The translations under genes and the position numbers were made by a program. Shown one piece after another: positions 15,403-23,205 of a stretch of DNA of 25,750 bases (position 1 is its first letter; every line of letters begins with the position of its first letter). The notes beneath the pieces are model-generated. The model saw nothing but the letters and a program-made list of their open reading frames with translations. It was not told the origin of the DNA and made no database searches. The DNA comes from an uncultured Bacteroidota bacterium. Its GTDB lineage: Bacteria; Bacteroidota; Bacteroidia; Chitinophagales; Chitinophagaceae. The DNA lies in the NCBI GenBank assembly GCA_903933995.1, contig CAIZMD010000716.1, positions 1 through 25,750 on the forward strand, given 5' to 3'.

Positions 15403-16050
15403 ATGGCCATAATTGCCCCCTCCTTATTAGCTTCCAATTTTTTAGAATTAGGTGCAGAAAGCAAGATGCTTAACCAAAGTGTTGCAGACTGGTTTCACCT
15501 AGACGTAATGGATGGGGTTTTCGTTCCTAATATTAGTTTTGGACTGCCGGTAATTGAACAAATTAGAACTGCTACTACCAAGGTTTGTGACGTGCATTTG
15601 ATGATTGAAAACCCAGGCAATTATGCAGAAGCATTTAAAAAAGCAGGGGCCGATATTTTAACCGTACACCAGGAAGCCTGCCCACATTTACATAGAAATT
15701 TGCAGCAGATAAAATCACTGGGAATGAAGCCTGGCGTTGCATTAAACCCCTCTACCCCTATCTGGGTTTTAGAAGATGTTCTTCAAGACATTGACGTAGT
15801 TTGTTTGATGAGTGTGAATCCTGGTTTTGGTGGACAATCTTTTATTCCTAGAACCATTGAAAAAATCAAAGCACTCAAAGCCATGATTCAATCAAGAGGT
15901 CTTTCTACCCTCATTGAAATTGATGGCGGTGTAACATTAGAAAATGCCAAAGAAATTCTATTGGCTGGTGCCGATGTATTAGTAGCTGGCAGTACTGTAT
16001 TTAAATCAACCGATCCCATAGCTACTATTGCTGCTTTAAAGGCTTTATAA
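15403..16050 (+). CDS. rpe: Ribulose-phosphate 3-epimerase
   Basis: Interconverts ribulose 5-phosphate and xylulose 5-phosphate in the pentose phosphate pathway. From the ATG at 15403 it is 215 residues, the usual length, and starts MAIIAPSLLASNF as expected; an extension to a TTG at 15373 would add ten residues without family match. The TIM-barrel motifs are intact: WFHLDVMDGVFVPN at 30-43 with His32 and the catalytic Asp34, DVHLMI at 63-68 with His65, SVNPGFGGQSF at 137-147, and EIDGGV at 172-177 with the catalytic Asp174. These His/Asp residues bind the metal. No terminator follows; the next gene is phoH 192 bases on. Confidence 0.97.
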   Translation: MAIIAPSLLASNFLELGAESKMLNQSVADWFHLDVMDGVFVPNISFGLPVIEQIRTATTKVCDVHLMIENPGNYAEAFKKAGADILTVHQEACPHLHRNLQQIKSLGMKPGVALNPSTPIWVLEDVLQDIDVVCLMSVNPGFGGQSFIPRTIEKIKALKAMIQSRGLSTLIEIDGGVTLENAKEILLAGADVLVAGSTVFKSTDPIATIAALKAL

Positions 16051-16181
16051 TCCCTTCTTAATATTATCAAATTGTTTCCCCCAGGTTAAGAATCCAATAG
16101 AGGGGAATGCTGCGGTATGTTTTATATTTTCTATCCACAACTGTGCATAAGAAATAGTAGGATGTTTGGGTCATATCCAAT

Positions 16182-16189
16182 TAAATTTG
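16182..16189 (+). promoter_or_regulatory. Candidate -7 element for phoH
   Basis: TAAATTTG, a full TAnnTTTG match, lies 53 bases before the phoH TTG start. The nearest upstream TTG is too close (13 bases). The remaining part of the 192-base rpe-phoH gap shows only a loose TTCCCC/GGGGAA inverted repeat at 16076-16107 with a 19-base loop. Confidence 0.3.
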
Positions 16190-16242
16190 AGAAAGGCTCA
16201 AAAGTTCTAATCAATATCCCGTAATCTCTAAAACGTAACAGT

Positions 16243-17232
16243 TTGACTGAAAAAATCATCAACCTCGAAACCGTTAACCCCATTGAGTTTTTCGGCGTCA
16301 ACAATGGGAAGCTTGATATTCTAAAAAAGAAATTTCCGCTTTTAAAAATTCTTTCTCGAGGAACGCAGCTTAAATTAAGTGGCGCGCCTGAGCAGATTGA
16401 TTCCGCTAAAGAAAAAATTGACTTAATTATTCAGTACCTAGAAAGGAATGGACATTTGAGTGAAATTTATTTTCAGCAAATTTTAGGCGGAGACGATGCA
16501 GAAACAATAGACAATTTTGTAGACCGCAACCCCAATGATGTCTTGGTCTTTGGTCCAAATGGAAAAACCGTTAGGGCAAGAACACAGAATCAGAAAAAAA
16601 TGGTACAGGCAGCAGACAAAAATGATATTGTCTTTGCTATAGGACCTGCAGGAACGGGTAAAACCTATACCGCCGTTGCCCTTGCCGTTAGGGCATTGAA
16701 AAACAAATTGGTAAAGAAAATTATCCTAACCAGGCCAGCTGTAGAAGCAGGTGAAAGCTTGGGATTCCTACCTGGCGATTTAAAGGAAAAAATTGATCCC
16801 TATTTGCGCCCATTATATGATGCACTAGATGACATGATTCCGGCAGATAAATTGGGTTACTATATGAGTACCCGTACCATAGAAATTGCACCGTTGGCAT
16901 ATATGCGTGGTAGAACCCTAGACAATGCTTTTATTATTCTAGATGAAGCCCAAAACACCAATGACCTTCAATTGAAAATGTTCCTGACAAGGATTGGCGC
17001 TAACGCAAAAGCCATTATTACTGGTGACCCCACCCAGGTGGATCTTCCAAGGAATATGCGCAGCGGATTGGAAAAATCTACCCGGATCTTAAAAAATGTA
17101 GAAGGAATTGCCCATATTGAACTCAATGAAGAAGACGTTGTTCGTCACCGTTTAGTTAAAGCCATTATTAAGGCTTACGAGAAAGAAAAGGAAAGAGAGG
17201 AGCAAGAATACGGACATTCTCCCCATCGATAA
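16243..17232 (+). CDS. phoH: PhoH-family ATPase
   Basis: Cytoplasmic P-loop ATPase of the PhoH/PhoL class, linked in other bacteria to RNA metabolism and ribosome maturation (PhoH and YbeZ). The 329 residues hold an N-terminal KH-like or nucleic-acid-contact region (about 1-110) and the ATPase domain: Walker A GPAGTGKT at 134-141, FIILDEAQN at 230-237 with Asp234 and Glu235 as Walker B, and GDPTQVDLP at 261-269. The only start codon that keeps the conserved N-terminus (TEKIINLETVNPIEFFGVNNG from residue 2) is TTG at 16243; a stop lies 18-21 bases upstream in frame and the next Met is near residue 120. The gene ends with a strong hairpin. Confidence 0.95.
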   Translation: MTEKIINLETVNPIEFFGVNNGKLDILKKKFPLLKILSRGTQLKLSGAPEQIDSAKEKIDLIIQYLERNGHLSEIYFQQILGGDDAETIDNFVDRNPNDVLVFGPNGKTVRARTQNQKKMVQAADKNDIVFAIGPAGTGKTYTAVALAVRALKNKLVKKIILTRPAVEAGESLGFLPGDLKEKIDPYLRPLYDALDDMIPADKLGYYMSTRTIEIAPLAYMRGRTLDNAFIILDEAQNTNDLQLKMFLTRIGANAKAIITGDPTQVDLPRNMRSGLEKSTRILKNVEGIAHIELNEEDVVRHRLVKAIIKAYEKEKEREEQEYGHSPHR

Positions 17233-17242
17233 GGATTCTATT

Positions 17243-17266
17243 AGAAAGCGGCAAATGCCGCTTTCT
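17243..17266 (+). terminator. Hairpin terminator after phoH
   Basis: AGAAAGCGGC (17243-17252) pairs perfectly with GCCGCTTTCT (17257-17266) around a four-base loop, ten bases past the phoH stop. The following bases (TGCTTT) are only partly T-rich, so termination efficiency may be moderate. Confidence 0.75.
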
Positions 17267-17344
17267 TGCTTTAAGCCCCATTTATTTGCACAATTTTAGA
17301 GGCTTTTGAACGTTTAGTTGGTTAGGTAGATAAGCGTTTTGCGT

Positions 17345-17352
17345 TAAATTTG
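17345..17352 (+). promoter_or_regulatory. Candidate -7 element for the coiled-coil surface protein
   Basis: TAAATTTG is a full TAnnTTTG match, 51 bases before the ATG at 17404. A TTG at 17318-17320 is present but at a 24-base gap, longer than usual. Confidence 0.35.
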
Positions 17353-17403
17353 CCTAAAACCTGTTTATTGCAAGCGCAGTAAACCTGTGAAAACAAACGA
17401 TCA

Positions 17404-18228
17404 ATGAAAAAAAGATTCCTTTCCGCCTTGGCTTGTAGTTTGCTAATCCAATATGGGTTTGCACAAGTTGCGCCGAATACCAGCAATTCAAGAACAAACT
17501 CTTCTAGAACTGTAACTGGGGGTGGTGATAACGTTTTTCCAAGTTCTGGTTTTGCAGGTATTGGCACTCAAACACCTGGAGCACCCCTAGAAATTAAAAA
17601 GGGTGCTGGAAATGTGCGCAATAAAAATATCTTACTCAAGTTGAGCAATGAATGGGCTTCCAGTGGTCAAAACGAACCCAGTATCATGTTCTCAAATGGT
17701 AATGTTACAGACCCTAAAAATGTGAGTTATTGGACAATTGGTGCTAGGGTTTCAGGAGATAACACTTTAAAAACACCACAAACTTTTAAAATCAGTTTTA
17801 AATCACCAACTGATGCTGTTGAAAGAGATTTCTTTTCTGTAGACTCTTATGAAGGAAGAGTGAGGATTGGTGATGTACAAACACAGTATGATGGATACAA
17901 ATTATTTGTAGAACAAGGCATATTAACAGAAAAAGTAAAAGTTGCAGTAAAGGATAGTAAAGACTGGTATGACAATGTGTTTGATCTAGACTATAAATTG
18001 ATGTCACTGAAAAAACTGGAACAATTTATTCAGGCAAACAAACACTTACCCGATATGCCAACTACCAATGAAGTAATGACCAATGGTTTGGATTTGGGAA
18101 AAATGAATGGTTTGCTGTTAAAAAAGGTGGAAGAACTAACCCTTCACTTGATAAACCAACAAAAAGAAATTGAAGAACTGAAAACACAAGTTAAACAACT
18201 TGGCAATTCCAGCTCTTCCAAACACTAA
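17404..18228 (+). CDS. Secreted tail-fibre-like protein with C-terminal coiled coil
   Basis: A 274-residue protein with a signal peptide (MKKRFLSALACSLLIQYGFAQ) and a Ser/Asn/Thr-rich linker (about 22-45). From residue 50 the motif GIGTQTPGAPLEIK is typical of Bacteroidota surface proteins related to phage tail fibres. The C-terminal part (GYKLFVEQGILTEKVKV, DYKLMSLKKLEQFIQANKHLPDMPTTNEV, then a heptad coiled coil at about 235-267) resembles the intramolecular-chaperone region of such fibres, but the Ser/Lys dyad of a self-cleaving peptidase S74 domain was not identified. Probably a trimeric cell-surface fibre. It is a single gene convergent with ribBA; three bases lie between the stops, inside a small 7-bp inverted repeat (18222-18238). 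Confidence 0.75.
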   Translation: MKKRFLSALACSLLIQYGFAQVAPNTSNSRTNSSRTVTGGGDNVFPSSGFAGIGTQTPGAPLEIKKGAGNVRNKNILLKLSNEWASSGQNEPSIMFSNGNVTDPKNVSYWTIGARVSGDNTLKTPQTFKISFKSPTDAVERDFFSVDSYEGRVRIGDVQTQYDGYKLFVEQGILTEKVKVAVKDSKDWYDNVFDLDYKLMSLKKLEQFIQANKHLPDMPTTNEVMTNGLDLGKMNGLLLKKVEELTLHLINQQKEIEELKTQVKQLGNSSSSKH

Positions 18229-18238
18229 TTGTTAGTGT
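18222..18238. other. Small inverted repeat across two convergent stop codons
   Basis: ACACTAA (18222-18228) and TTAGTGT (18232-18238) with a three-base gap. Both stop codons lie inside it. With only seven base pairs and no clear T-run it is at best a weak bidirectional terminator. Confidence 0.35.
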
Positions 18239-19434
18239 CCTAAAATTTCGTGTCCCATTTTATCGCGCTTGGTTTGTAAGTATTTTTCATTGTGCACATT
18301 AGGAACAGTTTCAATGGCAATGGTTTCTACTATTTCAATCCCATAACCTTTAAGACCTGCACGTTTTCTGGGGTTATTACTCATCAACTTTAACTTGGTA
18401 GCTTTTAGGCTTCGTAAAATTTGAGCCCCTACGCCATAATCACGCTCATCCATCCCAAATCCTAAATGTATATTGGCTTCAACGGTATCCATCCCCGCTT
18501 CTTGAAGTTTATAAGCTTTTAGTTTGTTGATCAAACCAATTCCCCTGCCTTCTTGGTTCATATAAAGTATAATGCCCTTACCTTCTTGCTGAACCATTTT
18601 CATAGCACGGTGTAATTGCTCGCCACAATCGCAACGCAGACTGCCCAATATATCTCCTGTAAAACAACTGCTATGAACCCTAGCCAAAACTGGTTCATCT
18701 AATGCCCATTCACCCTTGATTAATGCCAAGTGCTCTGCTCCGGTTGTTTTTTCTTTAAAAGCAATTAGGTTGAAATCGCCATATTTGGTAGGCATTTCAA
18801 CCCTTACCAATTCTTCAATTAGAGAATCTGATTTTAAGCGATAATCAATCAGGTCCTTGATGGAAATAATTTTTAAATTAAATTTCTTGGCTATTTCTAA
18901 TAGCTGCGGCAACCTTGCCATAGTACCGTCTTCATTCATTACTTCTACCAATACCCCTGCAGGTTCGTACCCAGCAAGTCTTGCTAAGTCAATGGTTGCT
19001 TCTGTATGCCCTGTTCTGCGTAGTACGCCTCCAGTTTTGGCTATCAAAGGGAAAATATGTCCAGGTCTTCCTAAGTCAGAAGCTTTGGTGGCTGGATCAA
19101 TCAAAGCCAAGACGGTTTTGGATCTGTCTTGGGCAGAAATACCCGTAGAAGTTCCCTGACCAATTAGGTCTACAGAAACCGTAAATGCTGTTTCGTGTAA
19201 AGAGGTATTGGATCTTACCATGGGCTCCAATTCCAATTCTTTGCAGCGTTTTTCAGACAAAGCGGCACAGATCAAGCCCCTACCTTCCTTACTCATAAAG
19301 TTGATTACTTCTGGTGTAGCATGTCTGGCTGCCACAATAAAGTCGCCCTCATTTTCTCTGTCCTCATCATCCACCACTATTACCAACTGACCATTTTTGA
19401 TGGCTTCAATGGCATCTTCAATCCTATCTAGCAT
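18232..19434 (-). CDS. ribBA: Bifunctional 3,4-dihydroxy-2-butanone-4-phosphate synthase / GTP cyclohydrolase II
   Basis: Makes both starting compounds of riboflavin: the four-carbon phosphate from ribulose 5-phosphate, and the pyrimidine from GTP. The N-terminal RibB domain (about 1-200) has VDDEDRENEGDF around 21-32 and RRTGHTEA near 139-146. The C-terminal RibA domain (about 205-400) has the zinc cysteines at 257, 268 and 270 in SSCFTGDILGSLRCDCGEQL, and the NQEGRGIGL motif. I chose the ATG at 19434 (400 residues): it leaves 17 bases after a -7 element, while the ATG three codons earlier (19443) would leave only eight. No FMN riboswitch is visible upstream. It stands alone, without other rib genes nearby. 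Confidence 0.95.
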   Translation of the reverse strand: MLDRIEDAIEAIKNGQLVIVVDDEDRENEGDFIVAARHATPEVINFMSKEGRGLICAALSEKRCKELELEPMVRSNTSLHETAFTVSVDLIGQGTSTGISAQDRSKTVLALIDPATKASDLGRPGHIFPLIAKTGGVLRRTGHTEATIDLARLAGYEPAGVLVEVMNEDGTMARLPQLLEIAKKFNLKIISIKDLIDYRLKSDSLIEELVRVEMPTKYGDFNLIAFKEKTTGAEHLALIKGEWALDEPVLARVHSSCFTGDILGSLRCDCGEQLHRAMKMVQQEGKGIILYMNQEGRGIGLINKLKAYKLQEAGMDTVEANIHLGFGMDERDYGVGAQILRSLKATKLKLMSNNPRKRAGLKGYGIEIVETIAIETVPNVHNEKYLQTKRDKMGHEILGH

Positions 19435-19451
19435 AAAAATCAATTAGGCTG

Positions 19452-19459
19452 CAAAACTA
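19452..19459 (-). promoter_or_regulatory. Candidate -7 element for ribBA
   Basis: TAGTTTTG on the minus strand, a full TAnnTTTG match, followed by CAGCC as at infA. It ends 17 bases before the ATG at 19434. No TTG at the -33 position. Confidence 0.45.
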
Positions 19460-19680
19460 CGGCAGGCAAACGGATTATCTGACTGAAAAGCGTGTTTACA
19501 CATCAAATATTTTAAGATTCTTAAAAAGATATCTTTATAAATTAAAATTTAATTACATCTATAAATTAAGGGTAAGTTTCCAAGTTTCATATTGAGATTG
19601 TGACCTTTGGGCTAAAAAAATGGTGCTAGAACAGGAAAACGGGTAACCCACAAACGCTGCACCCCAAGTTCTGAGTTATA

Positions 19681-19702
19681 AACAAAATGAGAACATTTTG
19701 TT
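19681..19702. promoter_or_regulatory. 9-bp inverted repeat upstream of the receptor gene
   Basis: AACAAAATG (19681-19689) and CATTTTGTT (19694-19702) are perfect complements separated by AGAA. It lies about 70 bases upstream of the receptor -7 element. No T-run follows, so a regulator-binding site is more likely than a terminator; this is inference. Confidence 0.45.
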
Positions 19703-19766
19703 AAGGAAGCAAGCATGTTAACCTAAAATTTATGTGATAATACGTGTTAGTTTACAATTTTAACAC

Positions 19767-19774
19767 CATATTTG
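19767..19774 (+). promoter_or_regulatory. Candidate -7 element for the Oar-like receptor
   Basis: CATATTTG differs from TAnnTTTG in one position and is followed by CAGC, as at infA and ribBA. It ends 20 bases before the ATG at 19795. Confidence 0.35.
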
Positions 19775-19794
19775 CAGCTTTAAATCTGCAATTT

Positions 19795-22700
19795 ATGTTA
19801 AATCTGAAGAGAATTTTGCTTAGCGCGATGGCCTATCTAATAGCCGTTTCCGCTATGGCACAAGTTACCAACGGTTCCATAACTGGTTCCATACGTGATG
19901 CAAAATCTGGTCCATTGGCTGGTGCATCTGTAGAAGCCATTCACGAACCATCTGGAACTAAGTACAAAACTGTTTCTGCAACAACCGGAAGGTTCAACCT
20001 ACCAGGTCTACGTATTGGTGGTCCTTACAAGATCACAGTAAGTTATGTAGGTCTGAAAACAGAAACTGTATCTGATGTTTACATCCAATTGGGTGAACCA
20101 AGTGTGATTGATGTTGCGTTAACTGATGCCAATGCACAGTTGCAAGAAGTGGTGGTTACTGGTGCTAGAAAAGGTGCTTTGATTTCTAAAGACCGTAAAG
20201 GAACTGGTACCAATATCAACAAGAGATTATTATCTTCTTTACCTACTTTATCTAGAAGCATCACTGATTTCACCAAAATGACTCCACAGTCTAATGGTAC
20301 TTCTTTTGCTGGTCAAGATAACAGAGCTATCAATTTCACATTAGATGGATCTGTATTCAACAATAGCTTTGGTTTGCAAGCCTTGAACGGTAGCCAAACT
20401 AACTCTACACCAATTTCTCTAGACGCCATTGAAGAAATTCAAGTAAACGTTTCTCCATATAACTTAAGAGACGCTGGTTTCACAGGTGCAAGTATCAATG
20501 CTGTTACTAAATCTGGTACCAATACTTTTCACGGTACTGGTTTTTACAATAACAGAAATGAAGGACTTGTTGGTACCAAAGCTGGTGCTCAAGGAAAGCA
20601 AGACGTTGTAACTACTGCTTTCGACGTTAAGCAATTTGGTGCAAGCTTTGGTGGTGCCATTATCAAGAATAAATTATTCTTTTTCTTGAGCTATGAAGGT
20701 GAGAGAAGAACTGACCCAGGTACCCCATTTGTTGCAAGTACTGGAAGCAATAGCGGTGGTAACGTTACGCGTGTTAAGTCTTCTGACTTAGATGCTATGT
20801 CTACTTTCTTGCAAACCAAATTCAACTATAATCCAGGTACATACCAAGATTACTCTTTTTTAACTACTAGTGATAAAGGTCTTGGACGTATTGACTGGAA
20901 CATTAATGACAAACACAAATTCAGTGTTCGTTATAACTACCTGAAATCTAAAAAAGACATTCCAATCAGTAACTCAGGTTCATTGGGTGGTTCAAGAAAT
21001 AGCATTAATGCTATGAGCTTTGCTAATACTGCTTATGAAATCAACAATGACTTGTATTCTGTAATTGGTCAGTTGAACAGCCGTTTTAGCAGCAAATTGA
21101 ACAATGAAATCATCTTTGGTTATACAGCTAATAGGGATTACAGAGCCGTGAAAGGTGGTGATTTCCCAACAGTAGATATTCAGGATGGTAATAGTAATAC
21201 CTATATGTCTTTTGGTAATGATCCATTTACACCAAATAACAAATTGAATACTGACACTTGGCAGTTCTCTGATAACTTAACTTTCTATGGTGGTAAACAC
21301 ACTGTACAAGCAGGTATCAGCTATGAAAGTTTTGATTATTTGAATGGCTTTACTGCACAAATCAATGGTATCTATACTTTCAACTCATTGGCTGATTTTT
21401 ATACTTCTGCTAATGCATATTTGGCTAACCCAGCTATGACTACCAATCCTGTTGCTTTAAAGTATACTTCTGCTTTTAGTAACTTACCTGGTGGAGCTGT
21501 ATGGTATGCTACCACAAAAGCAAGAAATATTGGTGCTTATATTCAGGACGAAGTTGAATTGGAGAAGAATTTCAACCTTACTTATGGTGTTCGTTTAGAA
21601 GTACCTTATTTTGTTGGAGAAGGTTATGCCAACCCTCAAGTGGATGGTTATAGCTTCTTGAACGAATTGGGACAAACTACTAAGTTGAGCACTTCTAAAT
21701 TGCCAACAGCAAAATTAATGGTTAGTCCTAGGATTGGTTTTAACTATGACATTAACGGAGACAAACGTATTCAAGTAAGAGGTGGTGCTGGTTTGTTCAC
21801 AGGTCGTCCTCCATTTGTATTTATTAGCAACCAAGTTGGTAATAATGGTGTGTTAAACGGAAGTATCAGCCAGATATCTGCCACTGGAACTACTAGCATT
21901 CCTTTTAGACCAACCACTCCATCTTCAGCACCAGCTGGGTTTGTTCCTAATCCATTGGTACCAGCTCCTACTTATAATATTGCTACTTCTGAAGAAAGTT
22001 TCCGTTTCCCTAAAGTATTCCGTTCAAACCTAGCTGTTGACTATAAAATCTACAAAGACATTGTAGTTGGTGGTGAATTAGTGTTTACTCAGGCAATTAA
22101 CAGCATCTTCTATTACAATGCAAACCTAACTGCACCAGTTGGAACTTTCAATGGTCCTGATCAGCGTGTACGTTATGCTAATCCCAATGCTATCTCTGGT
22201 GGTGTAGCCACTTTGAATACGAGCACTACTGCTATTAGAATTAACCCTAACATTACTGATGCTACTGTAATGAAGAGTGGAACTTATGGTGGTTCTATGT
22301 CTGCTACTTTCAAAATTGAAAAACCAGTTAGAGCAAAAGGATTGGGCTGGATGCTTGCTTATAACTTTGGAAGTGCCAAAGACTATATTAACCCAGGATC
22401 TATTGCATTTAGTAGTTGGCAATTTAACCGTTCTGTGAATGGTAATAACCGTCCTGATATTGCATATAGTGATAATGATTTAAGAAATCGTTTAATTGCT
22501 AACATCAATTACCGTACAGAAATTGGTAAAAATGCTGCATTACAGTTATCTATCTTTAGTGAAACCAAAAACTGGGGTAGGGTTACTTATACCTATTCTG
22601 GAGACATGAACGGAGACGGTGTTCAAGGAAATGACCTGATGTATATTCCAAGAAATCAGGCTGAAATGAATTTCCAACAATATTCTATTGGATCTGGTGC

Positions 22701-23121
22701 AACAGCTCAAACCTTTACTGTTCAAATGCAAAAAGATGCGTTTGAAACCTATATCAACCAAGACGATTACCTGAAGAGAAACAGGGGATCTTATGTTGAG
22801 CGTAATGGTGGTTTAATGCCTTATTTAACAAGATGGGATGCTTCTGCAGTATTGGAATTATTTACTGCTGGAAAAAACAGACACACTATTCAATTACGTG
22901 CTGACATCTTCAATATTGGTAACATGATTGACAATAATGCTGGTGTTAGCTATGTAGTAAATAACAGCTCATTGTTAAACTTCAGAGGTCTTGATGCAAA
23001 TGGTCTTCCATTGTATCGTTACAACACTGTAAACAATGCATTGGTGTATAGCACTTATCGTAAAGGTGTATTCACTTCAGATGTATGGCAAGCACAATTG
23101 GGTGTTCGTTATATCTTCTAA
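19795..23121 (+). CDS. Oar-like TonB-dependent outer-membrane receptor
   Basis: Outer-membrane protein of 1108 residues from the ATG at 19795, which gives a good signal peptide (MLNLKRILLSAMAYLIAVSAMAQ); a GTG at 19744 would place unfavourable residues ahead of it. Domains in order: a carboxypeptidase-regulatory-like (CarboxypepD_reg) domain at about 27-107 (ITGSIRDAKSGPLAGASVEA), the segment LQEVVVTGARKG at 116-127, a plug domain at about 130-240 (RAINFTLDGSVFNN, DAIEEIQVNVSPYNLRDAGFTGASINAVTKSGTN across 175-243), and a long barrel ending in GVRYIF, with the terminal aromatic residue used in barrel assembly. The plug sequence is of the Oar/OmpA-related group, not the SusC group, and no SusD partner follows. 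Substrate unknown. It ends with a strong terminator, as a single-gene unit. Confidence 0.93.
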   Translation: MLNLKRILLSAMAYLIAVSAMAQVTNGSITGSIRDAKSGPLAGASVEAIHEPSGTKYKTVSATTGRFNLPGLRIGGPYKITVSYVGLKTETVSDVYIQLGEPSVIDVALTDANAQLQEVVVTGARKGALISKDRKGTGTNINKRLLSSLPTLSRSITDFTKMTPQSNGTSFAGQDNRAINFTLDGSVFNNSFGLQALNGSQTNSTPISLDAIEEIQVNVSPYNLRDAGFTGASINAVTKSGTNTFHGTGFYNNRNEGLVGTKAGAQGKQDVVTTAFDVKQFGASFGGAIIKNKLFFFLSYEGERRTDPGTPFVASTGSNSGGNVTRVKSSDLDAMSTFLQTKFNYNPGTYQDYSFLTTSDKGLGRIDWNINDKHKFSVRYNYLKSKKDIPISNSGSLGGSRNSINAMSFANTAYEINNDLYSVIGQLNSRFSSKLNNEIIFGYTANRDYRAVKGGDFPTVDIQDGNSNTYMSFGNDPFTPNNKLNTDTWQFSDNLTFYGGKHTVQAGISYESFDYLNGFTAQINGIYTFNSLADFYTSANAYLANPAMTTNPVALKYTSAFSNLPGGAVWYATTKARNIGAYIQDEVELEKNFNLTYGVRLEVPYFVGEGYANPQVDGYSFLNELGQTTKLSTSKLPTAKLMVSPRIGFNYDINGDKRIQVRGGAGLFTGRPPFVFISNQVGNNGVLNGSISQISATGTTSIPFRPTTPSSAPAGFVPNPLVPAPTYNIATSEESFRFPKVFRSNLAVDYKIYKDIVVGGELVFTQAINSIFYYNANLTAPVGTFNGPDQRVRYANPNAISGGVATLNTSTTAIRINPNITDATVMKSGTYGGSMSATFKIEKPVRAKGLGWMLAYNFGSAKDYINPGSIAFSSWQFNRSVNGNNRPDIAYSDNDLRNRLIANINYRTEIGKNAALQLSIFSETKNWGRVTYTYSGDMNGDGVQGNDLMYIPRNQAEMNFQQYSIGSGATAQTFTVQMQKDAFETYINQDDYLKRNRGSYVERNGGLMPYLTRWDASAVLELFTAGKNRHTIQLRADIFNIGNMIDNNAGVSYVVNNSSLLNFRGLDANGLPLYRYNTVNNALVYSTYRKGVFTSDVWQAQLGVRYIF

Positions 23122-23140
23122 GAGCATTACAAATACTTAT

Positions 23141-23173
23141 AAAAAAAGACCTCGAATTTCGAGGTCTTTTTTT
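23141..23173. terminator. Strong bidirectional terminator
   Basis: GACCTCGA (23148-23155) and TCGAGGTC (23159-23166) form an 8-bp GC-containing stem with a three-base loop, flanked by seven A on the left and seven T on the right. The A/T arms can extend the stem to 15 bp. It works in both directions and serves the receptor gene and the convergent esterase gene. Confidence 0.95.
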
Positions 23174-23205
23174 ATGCCTAATATCTAAACTTTCATCTTC
23201 ACTCT

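Larger units (their letters stand above)
19435..19794. other. Divergent regulatory region between ribBA and the Oar-like receptor
   Basis: About 360 bases without a gene. The ribBA side has a -7 element (19452-19459). The middle (about 19500-19570) is very AT-rich, with the decamer TATAAATTAA repeated at about 19535 and 19559. The receptor side has a 9-bp perfect inverted repeat (19681-19702) and a -7-like element (19767-19774). I looked for an FMN or cobalamin riboswitch, a tRNA and a small ORF and saw none that I could support. Confidence 0.6.

Noticed and set aside
16131..16139. CTATCCACA, an 8-of-9 match to a DnaA box
   Set aside because: It is a single site with no cluster, no dnaA or dnaN nearby and no AT-rich unwinding region, so it is not evidence for an origin.
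17404..18228. Self-cleaving peptidase S74 domain in the coiled-coil surface protein
   Set aside because: The C-terminus is similar in style, but I did not find the catalytic Ser/Lys pattern and the segment is short.
19435..19700. FMN riboswitch before ribBA, or cobalamin riboswitch before the receptor
   Set aside because: None of the conserved core segments of either class could be found on the right strand.
19744..19794. GTG start for the Oar-like receptor
   Set aside because: It would put 17 extra residues before an intact signal peptide and overlap the likely -7 element.
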